DNA of 64,000 nt from Flavobacteriaceae bacterium (GTDB lineage: Bacteria > Bacteroidota > Bacteroidia > Flavobacteriales > Flavobacteriaceae), in assembly GCA_027082925.1 (NCBI GenBank), contig JALWTD010000016.1, positions 62,001-126,000 on the forward strand, written 5' to 3'. Position 1 is the first letter of the stretch. Every line of letters begins with the position of its first letter. A program made the translations under genes and the position numbers. Below are positions 52,377 to 60,658 of this stretch, piece after piece. Below the pieces are notes generated by a model. That model saw only the letters and a program-made list of their open reading frames with translations, was not told the origin of the DNA and did not search any database.

Positions 52377-53009
52377 TTAGAATTCTAAAATTTCGATTTT
52401 ATTTCTATACAATTTGATTTTTCCTTCATTTTCAAGTTGTTTCAGAAGTCTTGAAACAACTACACGAGAAGTGTGTAAATCGTAAGCGATGTCTTGATGC
52501 GTTGTGTTTAAAGAAGTCTCTCTCATAATTTGAGCCTTATCTGTAAGGTATTTGTACAATCGCTCATCCATCTTCATAAAAGCAAGAGTATCTACAGTTT
52601 CCATCATTTCGTTTAGCCTTACATTATAGCTGTCTATCACAAAGTTTCTCCACGATTTATATTTAACCAGCCATTCGTCTAGTTTTTCTACCGGAAGAAA
52701 AATAACTTCCGATTCTTTTTCAGCAATAGCTCTAATCCCACATTTTCCACTAGATAAAGCACTGGCAAAAGAACTCGCACAAGTATCTCCTCGTTCTAAA
52801 AAGTACAATAGCATTTCTTCTCCCTTTTTATCTTCTCTAACAATTTTAATTGCTCCATTGAGAAGTAAAGGGACTCCTTTTATTTGATCTCCTAAATCTA
52901 CCAATAATTCATTCTCACGAAGTTTTTTATAGGTTCCTACCTGAACAATTTCGTCTAGTAGTTCATCTTCAAAAACATATGAAAAATAGCTATTTAACTT
53001 TTCTCTCAT
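52377..53009 (-). CDS. Crp/Fnr family regulator 2
   Basis: A 210-residue Crp/Fnr protein, paralogous to regulator 1 throughout. The helix-turn-helix contains DLHTSRVVVSRLLKQLE: the recognition helix has V in place of the Fnr-type glutamate, which recalls RVTVTR of NtcA. Cysteines are present in the sensor domain (DTCASSFASALSSGKCGI), but not as an Fnr-type cluster. Its ATG overlaps the end of waaA, so it is probably transcribed from that gene and not from the island's own promoters. It is the best candidate for the activator of the two dyads. Confidence 0.92.
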   Translation of the reverse strand: MREKLNSYFSYVFEDELLDEIVQVGTYKKLRENELLVDLGDQIKGVPLLLNGAIKIVREDKKGEEMLLYFLERGDTCASSFASALSSGKCGIRAIAEKESEVIFLPVEKLDEWLVKYKSWRNFVIDSYNVRLNEMMETVDTLAFMKMDERLYKYLTDKAQIMRETSLNTTHQDIAYDLHTSRVVVSRLLKQLENEGKIKLYRNKIEILEF

Positions 53010-54241
53010 TTCTTTAAGTAATTTAAAATTTTAGTTGTAGCTCCTGTTTTTTCCATAACATAATCATAGGCTTTAGTTCCTGCCTTTTCTATTAGAGTAT
53101 TTGAATGAAAAAACTTTTCTAAAAGTACGGATAATTTTTTAAAATTGTTTATTGAAAAACATGCTTCCAATTTTACAAGGTCTTTTACTTCGTTAAATTT
53201 AGAAAATTGTGGACCTATAATTATAGGTACTCCAAAAACAGCCGGTTCTAAAACATTGTGAACTCCTGTTTTTGTAAATCCGCCTCCTACATATGCTATA
53301 CTTGCGTAACTGTATATTTTAGTAAGTATTCCTACGGTATCAACTATAAGAACTTGGTATTCTTTTAGCGAAACCTTATCTTTTTCTGAAAATAAAATGG
53401 TTTTTTTGGTCAACTCATTTTTTAATTTTTCAATTGCTTTTTTATCAATGTTATGAGGAACGATGATAAATTTTTCTAGTTTAGATGCTTTGGTATTTAT
53501 GTAATTTATTAAAAGTTCTTCATCTTCTTTCCAAGTACTTCCGGCAACTAGGGTATAGTTACCATCTATAAAATCTTCTATAAAGGGGAGTTTATTGTTT
53601 TGTTTGGTAATTTCAAAAACTCTATCGAAGCGCGTATCTCCACTAACTGTAACATTTGAGTATCCGATACTATTTAATAACTCTTTTGAATTTTCATCTT
53701 GTACAAAAAAATGCTTGAATGCCGTTAATGATTTTCGCATCCAACCTCCGTACCATTTAAAAAAGGGTTGTTTTTTTCGAAATATTCCTGAAATTAGTAA
53801 TGTTTCTACTTGGTTGTTTTTTAATGCTCTTAATATATTAGGCCAAAATTCATATTTTACAAACACTGCTAACGCCGGATTTACCATTTCAATGAATTTT
53901 TTTGCGTTACGTTTTGAATCTAAGGGTAAATAACAAACAATATCGGCGCTTTCGTAATTTTTTCTAATCTCATATCCCGACGGTGAAAAAAACGTTAGCA
54001 ACAATGTACAGTTTGGATTTTCTTTTTTAATGGCTTCAATAATTGGACGTCCTTGCTCAAATTCTCCTAAAGATGCACAATGAAACCATATTACCTCGCT
54101 ATTATTGGTAAGCGACGTTTCTAATTTTAAAAATGTGGCCTTTCTTCCTTCAATAAATAAGTTTATTTTTTTATTGAGCAAAGCTATTATTTTCAGAAAA
54201 AAACCAACAATTGCAATAAGTATGTTATAAAAAAAGTACAT
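53006..54241 (-). CDS. waaA: 3-deoxy-D-manno-octulosonic acid transferase
   Basis: Transfers Kdo from CMP-Kdo to lipid A precursor at the inner membrane. A membrane anchor (about 1-20) is followed by two GT-B Rossmann domains: WFHCASLGEFEQGRP (about 51-65), with the conserved glutamate, and GGGFTKTGVHNVLEPAVFGVPIIIGP (about 320-345). The 411 residues are normal. Its last 4 bp overlap the start of Crp/Fnr gene 2. Confidence 0.93.
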   Translation of the reverse strand: MYFFYNILIAIVGFFLKIIALLNKKINLFIEGRKATFLKLETSLTNNSEVIWFHCASLGEFEQGRPIIEAIKKENPNCTLLLTFFSPSGYEIRKNYESADIVCYLPLDSKRNAKKFIEMVNPALAVFVKYEFWPNILRALKNNQVETLLISGIFRKKQPFFKWYGGWMRKSLTAFKHFFVQDENSKELLNSIGYSNVTVSGDTRFDRVFEITKQNNKLPFIEDFIDGNYTLVAGSTWKEDEELLINYINTKASKLEKFIIVPHNIDKKAIEKLKNELTKKTILFSEKDKVSLKEYQVLIVDTVGILTKIYSYASIAYVGGGFTKTGVHNVLEPAVFGVPIIIGPQFSKFNEVKDLVKLEACFSINNFKKLSVLLEKFFHSNTLIEKAGTKAYDYVMEKTGATTKILNYLKK

Positions 54242-54247
54242 TGGCTA

Positions 54248-54255
54248 CAAATGTA
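54248..54255 (-). promoter_or_regulatory. -7 box (TACATTTG) immediately upstream of waaA
   Basis: TACATTTG on the minus strand ends 7 bp before the waaA ATG, so the transcript could be leaderless. No -33 TTG is seen and the region is shared with a terminator. Confidence 0.35.
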
Positions 54256-54271
54256 CAAAATAGCCTATAAA

Positions 54272-54305
54272 AAAACTCCCAAACTAATTTTAGTTTGGGA
54301 GTTTT
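54272..54305 (-). terminator. Terminator after rpmA
   Basis: AAAACTCCCAAACTA (54272-54286) and TAGTTTGGGAGTTTT (54291-54305) form a perfect 15-bp stem with a 4-nt loop and flanking A/T runs. It starts 21 bp past the rpmA stop. Confidence 0.93.
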
Positions 54306-54325
54306 AATATTATGAATAAGTTCTA

Positions 54326-54586
54326 CTAAGCTTCAAAAGGCTCTATAGAAACATATGATTTGTTATCTTTTCTTTTGCGGAATACAACCACTCCATCAAC
54401 CTTTGCGTGTAAAGTATGATCTTTTCCCATATAAACATTATCGCCAGGATGGTGTTGAGTTCCTCTTTGGCGAACTATAATATTACCTGCTATTGCAGCT
54501 TGACCACCAAATATTTTTACTCCAAGTCGTTTCGATTCTGATTCTCTACCGTTCTTAGAACTACCTACTCCTTTTTTATGTGCCAT
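54326..54586 (-). CDS. rpmA: 50S ribosomal protein L27
   Basis: A standard L27 of 86 residues: [20 protein letters not shown] at the N-terminus, then [38 protein letters not shown]. The N-terminal tail that reaches the peptidyl-transferase centre is intact and has no cleavable extension. It follows rplU by 28 bp. Confidence 0.98.
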   Translation of the reverse strand: MAHKKGVGSSKNGRESESKRLGVKIFGGQAAIAGNIIVRQRGTQHHPGDNVYMGKDHTLHAKVDGVVVFRKRKDNKSYVSIEPFEA

Positions 54587-54614
54587 GACCTTATGGTTTT
54601 AAAATTTGTGATTC

Positions 54615-55133
54615 TTATTTAGTTAGTGCTTCAATTAATTCTGCTTTCTTTAAAGAAGTGTATCCTGAAATACCTTTTTCTTTAGCCATTGCTTTTAATT
54701 CAGCAACAGTCTTCGATTTTAAATCGGTTGAAGCATCTGCTTTAGGTGCCTCAGCTTTTGGCTCGGCTTTTTTGCTTGCTTTTGTTTCTTCTTTTTTAGC
54801 AGCAGCTTTTTTCTTAGCTCCACTAGCAGTAATTCCAGAAATTTGAATTTCGGTAAAAGCTTGACGGTGTCCGTTTTTTACTCGATATCCTTTTCTTCGT
54901 TTCTTTTTAAAAACAATTACCTTATCACCTTTTAGGTGACCTAAAATTTTAGCCGTTACTTCGGCTCCTTCTATAGCTGGGGCGCCAACTGTTACTGCAC
55001 CTTCGTTATCTAAAAGAAGAACTTTATCAAATGATACTTTAGCTCCTTCTTTTTCTTGTAAACGGTGTACAAAAACTTTTTGGTCTTTTGCTACTTTAAA
55101 CTGCTGCCCTGCTATCTCTACAATTGCGTACAT
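54615..55133 (-). CDS. rplU: 50S ribosomal protein L21 with C-terminal extension
   Basis: Residues 1-105 are a normal L21 ([53 protein letters not shown]). A Lys/Ala/Glu-rich linker (about 107-135) and a small helical domain (about 136-172, [32 protein letters not shown]) follow. The tail has the pattern of the Rho N-terminal/SAP-like helix-extension-helix that binds nucleic acid. It makes the protein 172 residues instead of about 103. Function of the tail is unknown. A good promoter precedes the gene. Confidence 0.96.
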   Translation of the reverse strand: MYAIVEIAGQQFKVAKDQKVFVHRLQEKEGAKVSFDKVLLLDNEGAVTVGAPAIEGAEVTAKILGHLKGDKVIVFKKKRRKGYRVKNGHRQAFTEIQISGITASGAKKKAAAKKEETKASKKAEPKAEAPKADASTDLKSKTVAELKAMAKEKGISGYTSLKKAELIEALTK

Positions 55134-55190
55134 AAGTATTTTTCGCTTTATTAATTAATTAATTTTCACCTTATCTAATTAAGGCGGGTG

Positions 55191-55220
55191 CAAATATATT
55201 GCTTTTTTCTAAATCCGCAA
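55191..55220 (-). promoter_or_regulatory. Promoter of rplU-rpmA (TTG-N19-TATATTTG)
   Basis: On the minus strand TTG (55218-55220) is followed by exactly 19 nt and TATATTTG (55191-55198), the Bacteroidota housekeeping promoter consensus. It lies 57 bp upstream of the rplU start. Confidence 0.78.
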
Positions 55221-55301
55221 AATAATAGGCTTTGTAAAATGAATGCTTTTTTTAAGCACTACATCTAAATCTTAATATTCCGTTAATTCTTTCTTTTTCT
55301 T

Positions 55302-55331
55302 TTGTTTACTAGCAAAAGTTCAATATTTTTG
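55302..55331 (+). promoter_or_regulatory. Promoter of the M16 peptidase pair (TTG-N19-TATTTTTG)
   Basis: TTG at 55302-55304, a 19-nt spacer and TATTTTTG at 55324-55331 match the consensus. It lies 132 bp upstream of the peptidase start. Confidence 0.72.
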
Positions 55332-55463
55332 GAAGAACAATATTGCTATGATAAATTTTTTCTTTCTGTTTTTTTAAAAGATTGAATTACTTTTTCATCA
55401 TATTTTGTAACAAAAGATTATTTTAAACATCTTATTAGTATTAAATCAATTAAATTATTCTAA

Positions 55464-56783
55464 ATGAAAAGACTTTATTTTTCGAGCTTTTTAGCGCTCC
55501 TTTTAGGGATGAATATTTATGCCCAAAAAGTTGAATTTGAAGAGTACGATTTGTCTAACGGTATGCACGTTATTTTGCATCAAGACAATTCTGCTCCGGT
55601 AGTAATAACATCTGTAATGTACCACGTAGGTGCAAAAGATGAAAATCCTGAACGAACCGGATTTGCTCATTTTTTCGAACATTTATTATTCGAAGGAACT
55701 AAAAACATTAAAAGAGGTGAATGGTTCAAAATTGTATCTTCTAACGGAGGAACAAACAATGCTAACACCACTCAAGACAGAACATATTATTACGAAGTGT
55801 TTCCGTCAAACAACTTACAATTAGGTTTGTGGATGGAGTCTGAAAGACTACTACATCCTATTATTAATCAAATAGGTGTAGACACTCAAAACGAAGTTGT
55901 AAAAGAGGAAAAAAGACTTAGAGTTGACAATGCTCCTTACGGACAATGGATGGCTCAAGTATTTAAAAACCTATTTAAAAAACATCCTTACCGATGGACT
56001 ACTATTGGATCAATGGAACATTTAGATGCGGCTACTTTGGAAGAATTTAAAGCATTTAACAAAAAATTCTACACTCCAAACAATGCTGTTTTAGTGGTTG
56101 CCGGAGATTTTGAAAAAGATACCGCTAAAAAAATGATTGAAGATTATTTTGGTAGTATTCCTAGAGGAGAAGATGTAACAAGAACTCCTGTAAAAGAAGA
56201 TCCTATTACAGAAGAAATTAAAGCTACTTTTGAAGATCCTAATATTCAAATTCCTGCTGTTTTTACCGTGTATAGAACTCCTGCTATGACCACAAGAGAC
56301 GCTAGAGTTTTAGATATGGTATCTACTATTTTAAGCGATGGAAAAAGCTCTAGACTTTACAAAAAATTAGTAGACGAAAAGAAAAAAGCAATGCAAGTTG
56401 TTGCGTTTAATTATTCTTTAGAAGATTACGGAGCATACATTGTTTTAGCACTTCCGTTAGGTGATAACACTCTTGATGATTTAGTGAAAGAAATGGATGA
56501 AGAAATTGTAAAACTTCAAACTGAATTAATTTCTGAAAAAGAATTACAAAAACTTAGAAATAAGTTCGAAAATAGATTTGTTAACTCAAACTCAAGTGTA
56601 GAAGGTATTGCAAATTCACTAGCTAAATACTACATGTTATATGGAGATGTTACCTTAATTAACAACGAAATTAATATATACAACTCTATTACAAGAGAGG
56701 AAATTAGAGACATTGCTAAAAAATATTTAAATCCTAGCCAACGATTAGTATTAGACTATTTACCTAAATCGGCTAAAGAATAA
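55464..56783 (+). CDS. M16 family zinc peptidase (catalytic subunit)
   Basis: A 439-residue insulinase-type peptidase with a signal peptide (about 1-20, ending AQ). The inverted zinc motif HxxEH is present in HFFEHLLFEGT (about 68-78), with the downstream glutamate region NEVVKEEKRLRVDNAPYGQ. Two M16 domains are seen (about 28-240 and 245-435). It is followed by an inactive paralogue after 14 bp, the usual M16B pairing. Location is periplasmic by signal peptide; substrate unknown. Confidence 0.92.
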   Translation: MKRLYFSSFLALLLGMNIYAQKVEFEEYDLSNGMHVILHQDNSAPVVITSVMYHVGAKDENPERTGFAHFFEHLLFEGTKNIKRGEWFKIVSSNGGTNNANTTQDRTYYYEVFPSNNLQLGLWMESERLLHPIINQIGVDTQNEVVKEEKRLRVDNAPYGQWMAQVFKNLFKKHPYRWTTIGSMEHLDAATLEEFKAFNKKFYTPNNAVLVVAGDFEKDTAKKMIEDYFGSIPRGEDVTRTPVKEDPITEEIKATFEDPNIQIPAVFTVYRTPAMTTRDARVLDMVSTILSDGKSSRLYKKLVDEKKKAMQVVAFNYSLEDYGAYIVLALPLGDNTLDDLVKEMDEEIVKLQTELISEKELQKLRNKFENRFVNSNSSVEGIANSLAKYYMLYGDVTLINNEINIYNSITREEIRDIAKKYLNPSQRLVLDYLPKSAKE

Positions 56784-56797
56784 AACCAGAAATACAT

Positions 56798-58852
56798 ATG
56801 AAAACAAAATTTTTATCTATAATAACACTATTTTTTCTGACATTTTCTTTGACAGCTCAAATAGATAGATCAGTACAGCCTAAACCGGGACCTACACCAA
56901 AAATCAATATTGGTAAACCTAAAACTTTTGAATTAAAAAACGGACTTAAAGTATTGGTGGTAGAAAACCATAAATTACCTCGAGTATCGGCTACATTAAC
57001 CATTGATAACGGACCTATTTTTGAAGGAGATAAAGCCGGTATTAAAAGTTTAACAGGAAGTTTACTAGGATCGGGAACTAAAAATATTAGCAAAGAAGCA
57101 TTTAATGAAGAGGTAGATTATTTAGGTGCCAGACTCTCGTTTCATAGCAGTGGCGCTTACTTAAGTGCACTTTCTAAATACTTTCCTCGCCTTATAGAAT
57201 TAATGGCAGATGCTTCAAAAAACCCTCTTTTTACTCAAGAAGATTTTGATAAAGAAGTAAATCTTTTATTAGACGGTATTAAATCCGGAGAAAAAAGCGT
57301 TCAAAATATAGCTAATAGAGTGCAAAGTGCTTTGGCTTACGGAAAAAATCATCCTTCAGGAGAATTTACCACTAAAGAAACTGTTAATAATATTACCTTG
57401 GCAGATGTAGAAAACTTTTACAAAACGTACTTTAAACCAAATAATGCTTATTTGGTAATTGTAGGAGATGTAGATTTTAAATCTGTGAAAAAACTCATTA
57501 AAAAATACTTTAAAGATTGGGAAAAAGGAACATTACCAACTTACACCATCCCTAAAGTAAAAAACGTAGAAAAAACAGAAATAGACTTTATCAATATGCC
57601 TAACGCAGTACAATCTGACGTTACCGTGTTAAGTACTGTTGATTTTAAAATGACTGATCCAGATTACCACGCGGTACTTTTAGCAAATCAAATTTTTGGA
57701 GGTGACTTTAACAGTCATTTAAACATGAATTTAAGAGAAGAACATGGTTTTACATATGGTGCACGTTCGGGAATTCGTTCTAACAAGTATACTGCTGCAA
57801 TGTTTAGTGCAGGCGCACAAGTTAGAAATACGGTAACCGACAGTACTGTTATTGAAATAATGAAAGAATTAAAAGAAATTAGAACCAACAAAGTAACTGA
57901 CGAAGAACTAAACAATGTAAAAGCAGCATATGTTGGAAGTTTTGTAAGAAATATTGAAAAACCGGAAACTGTTGCGAGATATGCTTTAAATATTGAGCTT
58001 AACAATTTACCTGAAAATTTTTACGAAGAGTTTCTAAGTAAAATAAATGCTGTAACTGTTGATGATGTTTTACGTGTTGCAAAAAAATATTTTAATAAAG
58101 ACAGCGCTAGAATTGTGGTTACAGGAAAAGCGGTAGACGTTGTTCCTGCTTTAGAAAAATTACCTTATAAAATCAATTATTTTGATACAAAAGGAAACCC
58201 AACTTCTAAACCTGAACTAAAAAAACCTATTCCTGAAGGAGTAACCAAAGAAACTGTTATTAATAATTATTTTGAGGCTATTGGAGGTGTCGATAAAATT
58301 AAAAGCATTGAAAGTACACTTACTACGTACAGTGCTGAAGTTAGTGGAAACAGTATCTTATCTGTTGAAAAAAGAACTTCAACAAAATATGCTAGCGAAA
58401 CCAGTATGGGCGGAAATGTATTAATGAAAGTAACAATGTCTGATGCTGGAGTATTTATGAACAAACAACCGCTTCCTGAATCTTTTGCTTCTGAAATGAC
58501 ACATGTTTTAGGAACATTTCCTGAAATGGGACTCCTTAACAATGAAAAATCGGAATTAACCGGTATTGAGATTGTAGACGGAAAAGAAGCTTACGTAATA
58601 ACTACAAAAGGAACTATTGTTTCTACCAGCTTTTACTACGATGTAAAAACAGGTTTAAAAATACGAGAAGCTCAAACCATTAGCATGGGTGGTCAAACTC
58701 AAAATCAAGAAGCTACTTTTAGTGATTATAAAGTATTTGACGGGGTGAAATTTGCAAGCAAAAAAACCGGAGCATTTGGACCTCAAAAAGTAGAATTTAC
58801 ATTGCTAAACGCCAAAATAAATGATGGTGTTTCTGATAGCGATTTTGAATAA
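56798..58852 (+). CDS. M16 family protein, inactive partner with C-terminal lipoprotein-like domain
   Basis: A 684-residue protein with a signal peptide (about 1-20). Residues about 35-460 are two M16 domains, but the HxxEH motif is absent (the equivalent region reads SLTGSLLGSGTKN). The R/Y substrate-binding segment (LREEHGFTYGARSG) is kept, as in the non-catalytic subunits of M16B heterodimers. A further domain of about 200 residues (from about 485, NNYFEAIGGVDKIKSIEST to the end) resembles the half-barrel outer-membrane lipoprotein-sorting fold. It would act with the preceding peptidase. Confidence 0.9.
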   Translation: MKTKFLSIITLFFLTFSLTAQIDRSVQPKPGPTPKINIGKPKTFELKNGLKVLVVENHKLPRVSATLTIDNGPIFEGDKAGIKSLTGSLLGSGTKNISKEAFNEEVDYLGARLSFHSSGAYLSALSKYFPRLIELMADASKNPLFTQEDFDKEVNLLLDGIKSGEKSVQNIANRVQSALAYGKNHPSGEFTTKETVNNITLADVENFYKTYFKPNNAYLVIVGDVDFKSVKKLIKKYFKDWEKGTLPTYTIPKVKNVEKTEIDFINMPNAVQSDVTVLSTVDFKMTDPDYHAVLLANQIFGGDFNSHLNMNLREEHGFTYGARSGIRSNKYTAAMFSAGAQVRNTVTDSTVIEIMKELKEIRTNKVTDEELNNVKAAYVGSFVRNIEKPETVARYALNIELNNLPENFYEEFLSKINAVTVDDVLRVAKKYFNKDSARIVVTGKAVDVVPALEKLPYKINYFDTKGNPTSKPELKKPIPEGVTKETVINNYFEAIGGVDKIKSIESTLTTYSAEVSGNSILSVEKRTSTKYASETSMGGNVLMKVTMSDAGVFMNKQPLPESFASEMTHVLGTFPEMGLLNNEKSELTGIEIVDGKEAYVITTKGTIVSTSFYYDVKTGLKIREAQTISMGGQTQNQEATFSDYKVFDGVKFASKKTGAFGPQKVEFTLLNAKINDGVSDSDFE

Positions 58853-58883
58853 ATACTTTTTTCATTTTAAAAATTGTAAAAAG

Positions 58884-58905
58884 CGCTTCAAATTATATTG
58901 AAGCG
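58884..58905 (+). terminator. Terminator between the M16 pair and the EamA transporter
   Basis: CGCTTCAA (58884-58891) pairs with TTGAAGCG (58898-58905), followed by a T run on the plus strand and preceded by an A run. The convergent layout suggests it serves both genes. Confidence 0.85.
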
Positions 58906-58909
58906 TTTT

Positions 58910-59782
58910 TTATTTTGTTTTGTTTGCTAAATAAACACCCAAAAGAATTATACCTCCTGAAGCTACTTGCAATAACGTAATTTTTTCGCCATCTAAAACA
59001 CCCCAAGTAACAGCTATTATGGGAATTATATAGGTTACCGAAGAAGAAAATAGCGGCGATGCTATTTGTACCAATCTATTAAACATAATTTTTGCCAATG
59101 CCGTACCAAAAATAGATAAAACAACAATGTATAATATTGAAGTTGTATGCTCTGGTGTAACTTTAAACGTTTCAAAAAAACGAGTATACCACAACACTAT
59201 TAAAGCCGGAAATACTATTAGTATAAAATTTCCTACCGTTAAACTTAGCACATTTAAGTCATGCAAATATTTTTTTAATATGTTTACGTTAAAAGCATAA
59301 CCAACTGAGGCTATTAAAATAAGTATTGCGTAAAAATAATTTTGATTCGGGTTTAACTCAGCTCCTTTTATAATGAGCATTATTGTTCCTATTAACCCAA
59401 TAATTACACCTATTATTTGCTTTCTACTAAACCCAAATTTAAATACAATAGCTCCAAAAATTAATGTATTCAAAGGTGTTAGTGAATTTAAAATGGAAGC
59501 AATAGAACTATCTATTTTTTCTATTGCGAAAGAAAAAAGAAATACCGGAAAAAAAGTTCCTAAAAATGCATTAAGTGTTAGGTAATACCAATGCCTCTTT
59601 TTTATTTTAAATATGCTTTTATACCCTATTAACAACAAAAAAATAGTTGTTATTATAATACGTAAAGATCCTACTTGAATTGGAGTTAATCCAATCAGTG
59701 CTTTTTTCATTAATATAAAAGAACTCCCCCAAACCAATGAAAGAATCCCCAAATAAATCCAACGTAACTTATTATTTTCCAT
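58910..59782 (-). CDS. EamA/DMT family transporter
   Basis: A ten-helix drug/metabolite transporter made of two EamA repeats of five helices each (about 5-140 and 150-290). The N-terminus MENNKLRWIYLGILSLVWGSSFILMKKAL is typical. The ATG at 59782 is chosen; a start at 59797 would add MYFFN. Substrate cannot be predicted. Confidence 0.9.
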   Translation of the reverse strand: MENNKLRWIYLGILSLVWGSSFILMKKALIGLTPIQVGSLRIIITTIFLLLIGYKSIFKIKKRHWYYLTLNAFLGTFFPVFLFSFAIEKIDSSIASILNSLTPLNTLIFGAIVFKFGFSRKQIIGVIIGLIGTIMLIIKGAELNPNQNYFYAILILIASVGYAFNVNILKKYLHDLNVLSLTVGNFILIVFPALIVLWYTRFFETFKVTPEHTTSILYIVVLSIFGTALAKIMFNRLVQIASPLFSSSVTYIIPIIAVTWGVLDGEKITLLQVASGGIILLGVYLANKTK

Positions 59783-59835
59783 GTTAAAGAAATACAAAAG
59801 TCGTATAAATATTCTATTTTAATATTAAATATTTT

Positions 59836-59843
59836 TATTTTTG
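59836..59843 (+). promoter_or_regulatory. Candidate -7 box (TATTTTTG) of the HMA lipoprotein gene
   Basis: TATTTTTG on the plus strand lies 27 bp before the ATG at 59871. No -33 TTG is seen. Confidence 0.4.
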
Positions 59844-59870
59844 TGACTTACTCATCATTATTTAATACTC

Positions 59871-60251
59871 ATGAAAAAAATAATCCTTCTTTTCGTACTT
59901 TCAATCTTTGTCTTTTCTTGTAGCGAAACTACCAAAAAACTTACATCAAAAAAAGAGGTAAAAAACACAAAGGAAGTGGCTGCAAACTACAAAAGTTTAG
60001 AAGTTGATATTGAAGGTATGACTTGTGAAATTGGGTGCGCGAGAACAATTCAATCTAAACTTTCAAAAATGGATGGTGTTGTTTATTCTAAAGTAAATTT
60101 TGAAGCTAAAAAAGGGCAATTTACTTATGACGCTAACAAATTAAGCGAAAACGATATTGTACAAAAAATTAACGGAATTGCCGGAGGAGACCTTTACAAA
60201 GTTGTTAAAATAACTGAATTGAAAGATGTAATTTACGACAAGGTAAATTAA
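59871..60251 (+). CDS. HMA-domain lipoprotein
   Basis: A 126-residue protein with a lipobox (FSC, C17), a Lys-rich linker and a heavy-metal-associated domain (about 42-105). The metal-site loop reads GMTCEIGCARTI (C52, C56), with three residues between the cysteines in place of the two of classical CxxC HMA domains. It would sit on the periplasmic face. Likely role is metal (copper) binding; the changed spacing makes metal preference uncertain. Confidence 0.85.
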   Translation: MKKIILLFVLSIFVFSCSETTKKLTSKKEVKNTKEVAANYKSLEVDIEGMTCEIGCARTIQSKLSKMDGVVYSKVNFEAKKGQFTYDANKLSENDIVQKINGIAGGDLYKVVKITELKDVIYDKVN

Positions 60252-60375
60252 TTGTAAATTAAATATTATTTTAAAGAGAATTTAACCTCTTAAAAATCAG
60301 TTAACTATTAAATTAATTTTAATCTATCTATTTTTTTTGTTTATTTGTGATACCTAACGAAAAAAATCATTCAAA

Positions 60376-60612
60376 ATGAAACAATTTAAATTTTTATTTG
60401 CTATCGCTTTAGTAAGTGTTATAGCAATTTCTTGTAAAGAAACTAAAAAAGAAGAAGCTAAAGAAGAAGTTAAAACTGAAGTAGAAGTAAAAGAGACGGT
60501 AGAAGTTAGTAAAGATTCTGTAGAAGTTACTGTAGAAGACACTACAAAAGCTGCTGACAGTACTGCTACGGAAGCAAAAGAAGTTGAAGTTAAGGAAGAG
60601 GCTAAAAACTAA
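60376..60612 (+). CDS. Small Lys/Glu/Val-rich lipoprotein
   Basis: A 78-residue protein with a signal peptide and lipobox (IAISC, C20), followed by a low-complexity charged segment (KKEEAKEEVKTEVEVKE and so on). No domain is recognised. It is flanked by its own 5' region (125 bp) and a strong terminator, so it is a real transcription unit. Function unknown. Confidence 0.75.
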   Translation: MKQFKFLFAIALVSVIAISCKETKKEEAKEEVKTEVEVKETVEVSKDSVEVTVEDTTKAADSTATEAKEVEVKEEAKN

Positions 60613-60637
60613 TTCTTAACTTTTACATATAAAAAAA

Positions 60638-60658
60638 GCACTGAATTTAATTCAGTGC
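60638..60658 (+). terminator. Bidirectional-type terminator between small lipoprotein and COX15 genes
   Basis: GCACTGAA (60638-60645) and TTCAGTGC (60651-60658) form a stem flanked by seven A and seven T. It overlaps the last codons of the convergent heme A synthase gene. Confidence 0.9.

Larger units (their letters stand above)
55134..55463. other. 330-bp divergent promoter region
   Basis: No gene is seen between rplU (minus strand) and the M16 peptidase gene (plus strand). It contains two consensus Bacteroidota promoters, one in each direction (55191-55220 minus, 55302-55331 plus). The remaining sequence is AT-rich; the 5' leader of the peptidase transcript would be about 125 nt and holds no obvious structure. 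Confidence 0.7.
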
